Part shown: piece by piece, positions 54,209-62,096 of the stretch | Numbering within the stretch: position 1 is the first letter of the stretch | Layout of the letters: every line of letters begins with the position of its first letter | The notes under the pieces: generated by a model | Seen by the model: only the letters and a program-made list of their open reading frames with translations | What the model was told of the DNA's origin: nothing | The model's database searches: none | Origin: CBDBKL01 sp965206675 | Lineage (GTDB): Bacteria > Bdellovibrionota > Bdellovibrionia > Bdellovibrionales > JAKFYE01 | Assembly: GCA_965206675.1 (NCBI GenBank) | Contig: CBDBKL010000002.1 | Span: 1 to 64,000 of the forward strand | Reading direction: 5' to 3' | DNA: 64,000 nt | Position numbers and translations under genes: made by a program

Positions 54209-55660
54209 TTACAATGTCCTCACGAGGCGGAACCCAACATTGATGAACCTGAAGCCCGGGCTGCCGCCGTTGCGACTCGCCGAGCGCAAGTACGGCGCAT
54301 CATAAGACCAACTACCGCCACGAACAACACGATTGAGTCCGGAGGTTTGCAACGGATCAGTTCCACCAAGTAATCCTCTCTTATATCTATCCTGTACCCA
54401 CTCTTCAACATTTCCATGAACATCATAAAGATCACAAGGATTGGCCCTTAAAGAGCCAACAGGGTGAGTCTTGAGATTAGAATTAATCGTATAAATACCA
54501 TAACTTGGTAAAAGATCTGGATCATTGCCAAATGAATACGCAGTCGTTGTGCCACACCTTGCTGCATTCTCCCACTCTGCCTCCGTCGGTAGACGTAAAC
54601 AACCTCTCTGTGAGCTTGGAGTACCATCACAACCTGTCAACCCCTTGGCAATATTGAGCTTTTTAACAAACAACTCATCTATTTCATTCCATGTCACTCG
54701 CTCTACAGGATTATCTGGACACATCTCTACATCACCTATTCTCATATGATTGTCACAATCATCCTCAGTCTTAAAATGTGATGGATTCTTACCCGTAACT
54801 TCAAACCACTGCCTCTGCGTCACCTCTTTGGTCATTATCTCATAGTCCTTAGATATACTTACAGCTACTTGATACTCATCATCATCTCGATCTTTTTCAT
54901 TACCAGGACTTCCCATCTTAAAACTCTTACCACCTGCAAGATCATTAATCTTATCAACTGAAATTCGCTTAAATGTCGAGGAAAACAGATGAGCCGTTAA
55001 ATACGACTTTAATATATTAAACATAAATCCTGACTCTGATGTATACCTTTTAAGCTTATCTGATGATATCACCTCATCCACTAATTCATCTACCAAATCA
55101 TTAATCCCCTTTATCACCTGATCTAACTCACCCAAATCTGCCAACTCTGACTCTACTTCTGATAACCTGCTCTTTAACTTTGAAAGCTCACGAACTATCG
55201 GAGTATTTGAACCTGAACCCAATTCTGAAACAAACTCCTGTAAATCTGAAATCTCTTCCTTTAATCCTCTTTGAATCTCTAATAATCCTCTTTCTCTTTG
55301 AATCTTTAAAAGCTCTGCTGCGTCATCCCTTCTTTCACTCCTATACAAATCAATCTTTTCCCTCATATTCTTACTAAAGTTTCCCCTAAGACTTAACGAA
55401 CTCTTCAATGATTCCTTAAACTCTGATAACAATACTCTCCTATCAAAACCACCTGACTCAACTTCACAATCTCCCCTTGAACTTAAAATTCTACCCCTCT
55501 TACAACTTTTGATAACTGCATAATTACCCTCTTTATAAAATAATACCACCTCGCCCGTTCTCTCATCTGTATAATCTGCATCCATCGCCGGATCACGACT
55601 TCCACCCTGAAAACTTGAACAACTCACTAAAAATACAAATAAAAACAAAAAACGACTCAT
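54209..55660 (-). CDS. SUMF1/FGE-type lipoprotein with a coiled-coil stalk
   Basis: A 483-residue lipoprotein: MSRFLFLFVFLVSC, lipobox Cys14, then a short beta part (RTGEVVLFYKEGNYAVIKSC). A coiled-coil stalk (about residues 80-200, RERGLLEIQRGLKEEISDLQ) leads to a C-terminal formylglycine-generating-enzyme-type domain (about 245-483). FGE-type motifs are clear: FKMGSPGNEKDRDDDEYQVA, MTKEVTQRQWFEVTGKNPSH, PVERVTWNEID, RLPTEAEWENAARCG, DVHGNVEEWVQDRY, RVVRGGSWSY and VGFRLVR. The copper-binding Cys pair of true FGE is not apparent, so it probably binds rather than oxidises. Confidence 0.88.
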   Translation of the reverse strand: MSRFLFLFVFLVSCSSFQGGSRDPAMDADYTDERTGEVVLFYKEGNYAVIKSCKRGRILSSRGDCEVESGGFDRRVLLSEFKESLKSSLSLRGNFSKNMREKIDLYRSERRDDAAELLKIQRERGLLEIQRGLKEEISDLQEFVSELGSGSNTPIVRELSKLKSRLSEVESELADLGELDQVIKGINDLVDELVDEVISSDKLKRYTSESGFMFNILKSYLTAHLFSSTFKRISVDKINDLAGGKSFKMGSPGNEKDRDDDEYQVAVSISKDYEIMTKEVTQRQWFEVTGKNPSHFKTEDDCDNHMRIGDVEMCPDNPVERVTWNEIDELFVKKLNIAKGLTGCDGTPSSQRGCLRLPTEAEWENAARCGTTTAYSFGNDPDLLPSYGIYTINSNLKTHPVGSLRANPCDLYDVHGNVEEWVQDRYKRGLLGGTDPLQTSGLNRVVRGGSWSYDAPYLRSASRNGGSPGFRFINVGFRLVRTL

Positions 55661-55815
55661 CTTTACTTATCCCCATTTATAAACTTAAAATACTTAAAAC
55701 CAAACTCACTTACGATAACTTTAAATATAAAACTCAACACAATTAAACAAAAACACCGCAAATCTCAAAAAAATCCACTCAAATCTATTCTAAGAAAATA
55801 TACATAAAACTACAA

Positions 55816-55855
55816 ACTAAACTAAACTAAACTAAACTAAACTAAACTAAACTAA
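55816..55855. repeat. ACTAA pentanucleotide tandem repeat (8 units)
   Basis: Eight perfect ACTAA units at 55816-55855, followed by ACTTA. It is about 155 bp upstream of the SUMF1 lipoprotein start (55660). A simple-sequence repeat of this length can vary in copy number. Confidence 0.95.
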
Positions 55856-55956
55856 ACTTATACTCCCATACCTTCGTCTGGCTCTTCAATAATTCTAAAA
55901 CGTTGCACAGGGAGATCTTGAAAATCATCTAAAGTGGACTAGTTTAGAAAACTTTT

Positions 55957-55976
55957 GGTTCATGACACTTTAAGTT
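55957..55976 (+). repeat. Solo copy of the putative IS end
   Basis: Exact match to 53618-53637 with no transposase next to it. It marks a second, deleted insertion or the same element split. Confidence 0.5.
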
Positions 55977-55984
55977 TTCCAGAA

Positions 55985-56056
55985 GCATAGATGTTATTCT
56001 TTCCCGAGCGTAGGGCATATTGTGATAGAGGACACATTTACATTTCTAAGACATTG
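55985..56056 (-). repeat. Repeat C copy 4 (inverted)
   Basis: ATTCTTTCCCGAGCGTAGGG and ATTGTGATAGAGGACA match the inverse of C2 at 51325-51375. Module B4 follows directly. Confidence 0.7.
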
Positions 56057-56245
56057 CAGAGAGAACTTTTCTCAAGGTTTTCAAAGCGCAGTTCTCTGAA
56101 GCTGCAATGCGTATCCCGAAGGGAGACGCTTTGCGCCCTTCAGAGCTGTTTAAACAAATAGCACACTTAAGGAGCCTTTTTTAACTATACTTTTCTACAT
56201 GGCAACTGTTTGAGCTTTTAAAATCCATGAGAAAAAGTTCTGAAG
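56057..56245 (-). repeat. Repeat B copy 4 (chimeric)
   Basis: The left arm GAGAACTTTTCTCAAGG and CAAAGCGCAGTT is that of copy 2, read inverted. The right arm TTTGAGCTTTTAAAATCCAT and GAGAAAAAGTTC is that of copy 3, inverted. The centre has a hairpin GCGTATCCC-GAA-GGGAGACGC and about 60 nt of unrelated sequence. Confidence 0.75.
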
Positions 56246-56280
56246 ATCAAAGTAAAAAAGAAAATTGTATAAAAACCAAG

Positions 56281-56408
56281 AGAACTGTTGAAAAGGTGTT
56301 AGATACGAGGCGTTCAAGCTCAAACCGAACGGAGGCGTAGTTTTCCCTACGTCGAAGTGAAGGTTTGAGTGATTGCAACGAAGTAGATGACACCTTTTCA
56401 ACAGTTCT
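56281..56408. repeat. Repeat A copy 5 (128-bp palindrome, perfect 19-bp arms)
   Basis: AGAACTGTTGAAAAGGTGT and ACACCTTTTCAACAGTTCT are perfectly complementary. The core matches copies 2 and 3. It lies 20 bp past the stop of the lipoprotein at 56429; the gap carries a piece like repeat A' (TATAACCGAAGC). Confidence 0.92.
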
Positions 56409-56428
56409 AGATATAACCGAAGCCATAT

Positions 56429-58093
56429 TTAGTGAAAAAAGGATTTTACGGGATCTTCGTCTTCTTCTTCTTTTTCAGGTAATGTTACTAGCTTCTCATC
56501 CACAAAGACATCTTGAACCTCTTGGGCTGTTAAAGGCTTATCATTAATAGAATAACGACTCTGTGCTAAGTTACCTCTACGACCCTCTATAAGAAATTGC
56601 TTTACCCATTGAACTTTTCCTACTAATTCCACAGCACCATCCTTTTTTGGAGAGTAAATTTGAGTCGCTACCCTCCTAAGTTCACTTACCTGATAATAAT
56701 TCAAAGAAGCAACACTCCTTTGTTTACTAGAGATAAGTTTATATATTTCACCATTAGTTAACTCTATTTGAGCTTCTACTGAAACGGCACTCTCCTCATC
56801 ACCCTGACCCCTAACAGCTCGACTGCCAATATAGTCAATATGCACTGACTTAATATTCAAATTCACATTTCCACTGATATCAGAATCTACTAACTGAAAA
56901 TCCATTTGAAATGCATCAGAATTTACACTTGAACCATCTATTGGATTAACTGAAGGTACCCGCTTCACTTCCCCTCTTAAAGGACAACCATTTTCATACT
57001 TAGCACTTCGTAGGTTAGTATTACCACACTCATCCACCAATACCTTAAAAATGGATCGCCCTGTTTCCGTATTTAAAGGAGCAGAAAAACCTAAAGAGTG
57101 AGACAATATGGCCTCTTGTACAGAAAAAAGCTCCATCACAACATCCCTATCTAAAGAAGATTCTTTTTGATAAAGTGGGATAACTCGTACAAGGCCATGT
57201 GCTCTTGAAAAAGGACTTAGAGGAATCTCTCGCTTCCCTAATTCAAAATTAATGGCCATTAATGCTTGCATTGACAATATTACAGAATCACTAAATCGCT
57301 GCCCCTCCTCAGGATCTGACAAAACATCTTCTATAGGCACGTCTACTTCTACGCTCCCCCCCCCTGTTTTAATATTACCTTTTAAATATTGTTGCTGGAG
57401 ATATTCATTAAGAAGAACTTGAAAACTCTGACTTAATTCAACAGCTAAGTCTTCCCAAGTTTCAGCCAACTCTTTTAACTTCTCATCCGATACAGTTTCT
57501 AAATTTAAAACATCATTAATAGCTTCGAATAATTTTTCTTCATCTAACTCATCACCAGAACCTTTAAAAAAATCCGACATCTCAAGGGGCAGCTGAGTCA
57601 TCACTGCTTCCACATTTTTCCTTGCTACCTCTGAAAGTTGAGATTCAGAGCCTGTCGGGTCAGTTGTAGAAGTTCTTGATATCAAATCTGAAGTTATAAA
57701 CATATCCAGATAGGCTCTAGCATTTAATAAATTCTGTCGGACCAGTTCCTCTTCCTCTTGAACAATACCTTTTTGAACTCTATCCGCCTCTAAAGACGCT
57801 AAAACTTGTTCACTCAAATTTATATAACTCTTCAACTTATCTATAATTTCATTAACTTCCTCATGTGTCATAGAGGAAAAATCTCTCACATCTGGAGTTT
57901 TATTGAGATGAACCTTCTTATCTTCTAAATCTTTGGAAAGAGTATAAATATAAAGTCCGCCCCTCTCCAATTCCAAACTAGAAAGTGACACCTGAGATGA
58001 ATCTTTACCACAAGATATGGCCAAACCAGAGCAAAGCAAAATAGCAAGCAATGACCCCAATTTTTTCTCTTGAACTTCGGAAATAATAGACAT
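56429..58093 (-). CDS. Lipoprotein of unknown function
   Basis: A 554-residue protein with a positively charged start (residues 1-11), a hydrophobic segment LGSLLAILLCSGLAISCGKD and a lipobox LAISC, so it is very likely a lipoprotein. The first part is helical and acidic (KLKSYINLSEQVLASLEADR), the second beta-rich (SGNVNLNIKSVHIDYIGSRA). LERGGLYIYT at residues 42-51 resembles LERGGVYVYT in the lipoprotein at 25664. A G9 run in the coding strand (57356-57364) encodes Gly-Gly-Gly; a slip would truncate the protein. No family recognised. It ends EKEEEDEDPVKSFFH. Confidence 0.7.
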   Translation of the reverse strand: MSIISEVQEKKLGSLLAILLCSGLAISCGKDSSQVSLSSLELERGGLYIYTLSKDLEDKKVHLNKTPDVRDFSSMTHEEVNEIIDKLKSYINLSEQVLASLEADRVQKGIVQEEEELVRQNLLNARAYLDMFITSDLISRTSTTDPTGSESQLSEVARKNVEAVMTQLPLEMSDFFKGSGDELDEEKLFEAINDVLNLETVSDEKLKELAETWEDLAVELSQSFQVLLNEYLQQQYLKGNIKTGGGSVEVDVPIEDVLSDPEEGQRFSDSVILSMQALMAINFELGKREIPLSPFSRAHGLVRVIPLYQKESSLDRDVVMELFSVQEAILSHSLGFSAPLNTETGRSIFKVLVDECGNTNLRSAKYENGCPLRGEVKRVPSVNPIDGSSVNSDAFQMDFQLVDSDISGNVNLNIKSVHIDYIGSRAVRGQGDEESAVSVEAQIELTNGEIYKLISSKQRSVASLNYYQVSELRRVATQIYSPKKDGAVELVGKVQWVKQFLIEGRRGNLAQSRYSINDKPLTAQEVQDVFVDEKLVTLPEKEEEDEDPVKSFFH

Positions 58094-58295
58094 CTTGCGT
58101 ACAAATTAACACATTCAAGCTCTAAAATCATAATTTATTTTAAATAATTTTCTTAAGTTATTTCAATAGGTTAAAATAATTACTTTGAGGTTTTTATAAA
58201 AAGATTAAAATGAAAACAAAAATTAACCCACAATTAAAACAATGATAGACCATGAACTTTCTATTGCGACTTCCATATATTTTTTCTTTGATCTT

Positions 58296-59657
58296 CTATT
58301 TAGAAGCCTTCTCATTTCGATGAAAAACATCATGAAAATCTTGAATATTTACAATCTTTTTAAAATCCTCCGGGCGAATAGATGGTAAAACTCTCTGATT
58401 AGAAACAAACAGCCCTGTTGTATCACCCCTATTTAATGAACCATGGGTAGAGTGAAGACCATCAAACCCTAACATGATTCTCAATGCGACATTAGAAAAT
58501 GCATAACCTGCTTTTCCACTGACCACCACTTGAGCTGATTGAATGCTATTGATATACAAAGACTCCCACAACCTCACAAGAGCATAAGGATATTCTAAAT
58601 CTACTGTTCTCTTAAAATAATCCTCCCATGACAACTTGGTATTCTTAAACAAAGAGATATGAGAAAATGGATCTTCACCTTGAATAACTTTATATCCAAC
58701 TCTTTGCCGTTTAGGATCAATAAAAATTTGAGAATGATTTTTTCCCGACTCCGAGAAAACATCTACTGTATTTTTTAACTTTCCCTTTATAGCTGTAATA
58801 TGAACACCCTCAACATAGGAAAGATCTTTTGCTAATTTAAAACGCTGAGAGTTTTTACAATAAAAGGCTCCAAAAGATATAATCTCTGGTGAAATAAAAG
58901 TATAATCCAATTTATTCTTAAGCTGTGACTGATAAGACCAGCCTTTATCTTTTAAAACAGATTTATAATGAATACTTTCTATTTTTTTAAAAAAAGAATT
59001 TCCATGATCACTGATAAGAATGATTTCTAGTTCCTTGCCATATAGTTTTCGATATTTCTTCTCAATAGCCTTGAGACGATCATCTATTTTTTTCATGTAA
59101 CGCAATATAGAATGCCGGCCATTGACATGTGAAATGATGTCAGAGTTTGCTATAAGGGCAAAATAATTCTTTACGTCAGCTACATTAAAAAAATCTTCCT
59201 CCAGAACATCCAACCAATGCAGAGCTGATGTTTCAGTCCATACCATTGTGACTAAATGGCCCCAAAAACCTTTAGCTTTAAAATGAAACCCTTTTTCATG
59301 AGTTGGCGGATGGCTAAGGTGATATAATATATTCCCTACCTTTTTGCCACGGCCTTGATTTCGTTTTTGATCAAAATAAACTTTTGTGTAACTTTCCGAA
59401 ACAGGAACATCAAAAAGTCTAGACCAGTTGGGATCTGAAATAGATGGAAATGTTGAAATCATACGAGAGGGAGAATGAAAGTTTCTAAAGTGTCCCCCTT
59501 CATGCATCTCTTTAAAAAGAGAATACCCTATACCATCCAACCCAATAATTAATTTTTCCGGAGGTGCTTTTGAAAAAGAAACAGGAGTTGTTTGGCAAGA
59601 TGAAAGAGTGAAAACTATTAACAAAACTTTTAATATTTTCAAAAATGAATCCCTCAT
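58296..59657 (-). CDS. Alkaline-phosphatase-superfamily lipoprotein
   Basis: A 453-residue lipoprotein: lipobox LSSC (Cys21), then EKLIIGLDGIGYSLF, the metal-binding start of the type I phosphodiesterase/nucleotide pyrophosphatase fold. STFPSISDPNWSRL is at the nucleophile position (Ser/Thr). EIILISDHGNSFFKK and GLHSTHGSLNRGDTTGLF carry the later Asp-His and His metal ligands. The predicted activity is hydrolysis of a phosphate or phospho-diester in the envelope; the substrate cannot be given. It is followed by the lipoprotein at 56429 on the same strand. Confidence 0.82.
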   Translation of the reverse strand: MRDSFLKILKVLLIVFTLSSCQTTPVSFSKAPPEKLIIGLDGIGYSLFKEMHEGGHFRNFHSPSRMISTFPSISDPNWSRLFDVPVSESYTKVYFDQKRNQGRGKKVGNILYHLSHPPTHEKGFHFKAKGFWGHLVTMVWTETSALHWLDVLEEDFFNVADVKNYFALIANSDIISHVNGRHSILRYMKKIDDRLKAIEKKYRKLYGKELEIILISDHGNSFFKKIESIHYKSVLKDKGWSYQSQLKNKLDYTFISPEIISFGAFYCKNSQRFKLAKDLSYVEGVHITAIKGKLKNTVDVFSESGKNHSQIFIDPKRQRVGYKVIQGEDPFSHISLFKNTKLSWEDYFKRTVDLEYPYALVRLWESLYINSIQSAQVVVSGKAGYAFSNVALRIMLGFDGLHSTHGSLNRGDTTGLFVSNQRVLPSIRPEDFKKIVNIQDFHDVFHRNEKASK

Positions 59658-59807
59658 AAATAGCTCTTTTTTATTAAATTAAGCGACTTCAATCTTATAA
59701 CATTTCATGACAAAACTAAAGTCTATATTCCGCACTCAAAAAACAGAATCCAATAGATCAAAATCAATTTTTCATGAATACTAAGTAGGTTATATCTTTG
59801 AACTAAA

Positions 59808-59826
59808 TTAAGGGGGCTTTTATGAA
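59808..59826 (+). promoter_or_regulatory. Leader and ribosome-binding site identical to that of the gene at 34029
   Basis: TTAAGGGGGCTTTTATGAA at 59808-59826 and at 34015-34033: 19 identical bases spanning the ribosome-binding site and start. Confidence 0.6.
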
Positions 59827-60376
59827 ATCTAGATTTTTTTTATTTATAATTTTTGCTGTGTGTTCTTGTACCTTATCTCAGGAAAAAAATATCATCAGCC
59901 GAACTCCACAAAATATAAACGAAAGTGCTCGTGACATAAGATGTTATTCTCACCAAGTAAGAGATGGTGGATATTCTGTATATGGTAGAACTATAGAATC
60001 GCCTAACAAAGATATTACAACAGTGCAATTAAACATAACCAATATCAACGGGTGGGGTTCAGACCGAGTTATCTATGAAGGCAATGCCTATGTTAAATCT
60101 ATCAAAGAAAATGGCAAATGCATTTCAAAGTTAGTAGATTCAGTAGAAAACCCACAGATTTCCATTGATATAGTAGATTACATGACTAATATATCTTATA
60201 TTCAAAATAACCTCGATGAAGTTCGGGAATTATACAATACTCAAAATCCAAGAATTCTTGTTTTGGAGCACGCAATTAGTAAGGTAAAAAAATTAAATGA
60301 AGAAGCAATACACTTTGGTGGATTTTTAAACTGTACATTAAGCCAACAAATCCCTCTCCCATCATGTGGTAATTAA
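59822..60376 (+). CDS. Small lipoprotein
   Basis: A 184-residue protein; MKSRFFLFIIFAVCSCTLSQ has a signal peptide with a lipobox-like AVCSC (Cys16). The mature part is beta-rich (IRCYSHQVRDGGYSVYGRTI, TTVQLNITNINGWGSDRVIY), then helical, with two further Cys near the end (FLNCTLSQQIPLPSCGN). TTAAGGGGG precedes the start. Family not recognised; the only plus-strand gene among the surrounding minus-strand lipoproteins. Confidence 0.65.
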   Translation: MKSRFFLFIIFAVCSCTLSQEKNIISRTPQNINESARDIRCYSHQVRDGGYSVYGRTIESPNKDITTVQLNITNINGWGSDRVIYEGNAYVKSIKENGKCISKLVDSVENPQISIDIVDYMTNISYIQNNLDEVRELYNTQNPRILVLEHAISKVKKLNEEAIHFGGFLNCTLSQQIPLPSCGN

Positions 60377-60448
60377 TCCATTTAAGCTGAGTGAGAAAGA
60401 CACTTTAGTCAGAAGAAAAAAAAATTATATTTTGATACGACAGAAAAT

Positions 60449-60525
60449 TGGTTGCGGGGGTTGGATTTGAACCAACGACCTTCGGGTTATGAGCCCGATG
60501 GGCTACCAGGCTGCCCCACCCCGCG
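60449..60525 (-). tRNA. Initiator tRNA-fMet (CAT)
   Basis: The reverse strand reads CGCGGGG (acceptor, 60525), D-arm with AGCCTGGTAGC, anticodon stem CGGGCTCATAACCCG, T-arm with GGTTCAAATCC, then CCCCGCA, A and encoded CCA ending at 60449; 77 nt. The anticodon is CAU. Three G-C pairs next to the anticodon loop and the unpaired C1-A72 position are the initiator hallmarks. No other tRNA is in the window. Confidence 0.97.
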
Positions 60526-60651
60526 TCCGTTCTTCTGTACAATGCTTACCAACATATATAAAATCATACAACCTTTATTCTGACGCGTTGATCTATCTTA
60601 AAGAAATTTCTTAATAAATATAAAAGTTCTCTTTGTATCCCCATAGTCCCA

Positions 60652-62040
60652 CTAAGGAATACATGCTGTATCTCCACTATGACAAATAACCTTAATATAC
60701 TGCTTAACATACCCTTCACCCGTTGAAGAATCGCACGGAGAAATAGGCAAAGCAGAGCCATCATAACCATACAGACAATATTCAAGAGAAAGACAGCCCG
60801 CCTGATCACAATCAACACAAAGAGGATCTCTCGTTGCATAATCAGGGTCAGAGGGAAGTGGACATGAAGGCGGAGTGGAATCTACCATCCTTTTAACAAC
60901 TTCTTTGCAACCCTCCGGCTTCGGCATAATAGAACTTATTGTGCAGTAATATAAACAATGATTTTCAGGATAAACACTAGAAGCTAAACAATTACCTAAT
61001 ATTTTTGAAGTTTGAGCGGCAAACTGTTCAGGATCACTAATAGCACTCTGACAATTTCCTAAGTCTGTTGAATAGGAACAAATCTTTTTCCGCTCCTCTT
61101 CTAGTTCAGCAGGAGTTAAAGAAGGATCCTCTTCAAGTATAGGAGTACAGCTATCTAAAACAACGCCCACACTATCTTTGCAAGTGCTCTCAAGAGTTGT
61201 ACATGCACTAAGACTTGATATGGCAGGATTGCCACATTCTGTAAGAGCCAAATGCAAACAGTCAGGATGGTTATTATTAAAAGAGCAGTAGTTGCAACTT
61301 GCATCTGGTCTCTGACAATAATTAACACATTCATTTCTATAAAAGTTTCCTCGACAAGCTATACTGAGATTAGCATCATTAGATAAGTCTGTTATCTGTA
61401 GAGAATGAAGTGTTGTTGTTGTAGACCCAAGAGTTGTACTTGTTGTGCTAACTGTAGTTGTACTTGTTGTCTGAGCCCTCGCAAAATCGACCCATCCCTT
61501 TGATAACTTGGGCATTCTCTGTTCTGTATTTAAATATTTACTGAGATAAGAAATATTCTGATAAACTTCTTCATTAAAAAATCTATCTAATTTTCTATGC
61601 CATTTTACAAAAAGCCGTGCTTTTTCTGAATTCTCTAAATAAATCCTTAAACGGACAAACTTTTGGTCTCCCTCCTCCTCATGCATTGAAACTTCTAAAT
61701 CTGTTAATGGTATATAGTAGGTTTTGTTCAAGTGCTCTACTTTTAAGTTCGCTTCTCCAGTGGGTCGACATAATGTTAAGTTCCCAAGAGGAACAGCTCC
61801 AAAACCAGACGGACAATCAAAACTATTAGAAACATATCTATCATAAGAATCCCTAATGAGCTTAGCAAATTCTTCCATAACCTGAGTGCCCTGATAGGCC
61901 TCTTTAATAAGAGCCTGATGCTTTGCTATCTTTGCTATATAAATGTAAACCGTAGATAAAATTGTTATAATAATAATAGCAACTGCAAAGACAGCAATAA
62001 TAACTCCTATTCCTTTTTGATTTTTTATAATTTGCTTCAA
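60652..62040 (-). CDS. Pilin-like (PilX-type) protein with a Cys-rich C-terminal domain
   Basis: A 462-residue protein. A short basic leader and a hydrophobic segment (QKGIGVIIAVFAVAIIIITI) resemble type IV pilin-like or PilX/GspK proteins; the Glu5 of classical pilins is absent. A Thr/Ser linker (about residues 192-212, TTSTTTVSTTST) separates it from a C-terminal domain with 24 Cys in about 245 residues (CNYCSFNNNHPDC, CVDCDQAGCLSLEYC). The odd protein probably needs disulfide formation, provided perhaps by the VKOR-DsbA enzyme at 32731. It lies 56 bp downstream of the prepilin gene and is likely part of the same minor-pilin operon. Confidence 0.72.
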   Translation of the reverse strand: MKQIIKNQKGIGVIIAVFAVAIIIITILSTVYIYIAKIAKHQALIKEAYQGTQVMEEFAKLIRDSYDRYVSNSFDCPSGFGAVPLGNLTLCRPTGEANLKVEHLNKTYYIPLTDLEVSMHEEEGDQKFVRLRIYLENSEKARLFVKWHRKLDRFFNEEVYQNISYLSKYLNTEQRMPKLSKGWVDFARAQTTSTTTVSTTSTTLGSTTTTLHSLQITDLSNDANLSIACRGNFYRNECVNYCQRPDASCNYCSFNNNHPDCLHLALTECGNPAISSLSACTTLESTCKDSVGVVLDSCTPILEEDPSLTPAELEEERKKICSYSTDLGNCQSAISDPEQFAAQTSKILGNCLASSVYPENHCLYYCTISSIMPKPEGCKEVVKRMVDSTPPSCPLPSDPDYATRDPLCVDCDQAGCLSLEYCLYGYDGSALPISPCDSSTGEGYVKQYIKVICHSGDTACIP

Positions 62041-62096
62041 TGTAAAACCCTTTACTTTACCCTATAAATTTCATTCTTTTTAAAACCAACCCACAT

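Noticed and set aside
57925..58131. Alternative frame at the start of the lipoprotein at 56429-58093
   Set aside because: Overlaps the signal peptide of the real gene in another frame and has no ribosome-binding site.
60564..60839. Minus-strand 91-codon ORF overlapping the Cys-rich pilin-like gene
   Set aside because: Alternate-frame shadow of the larger gene with no start signal.
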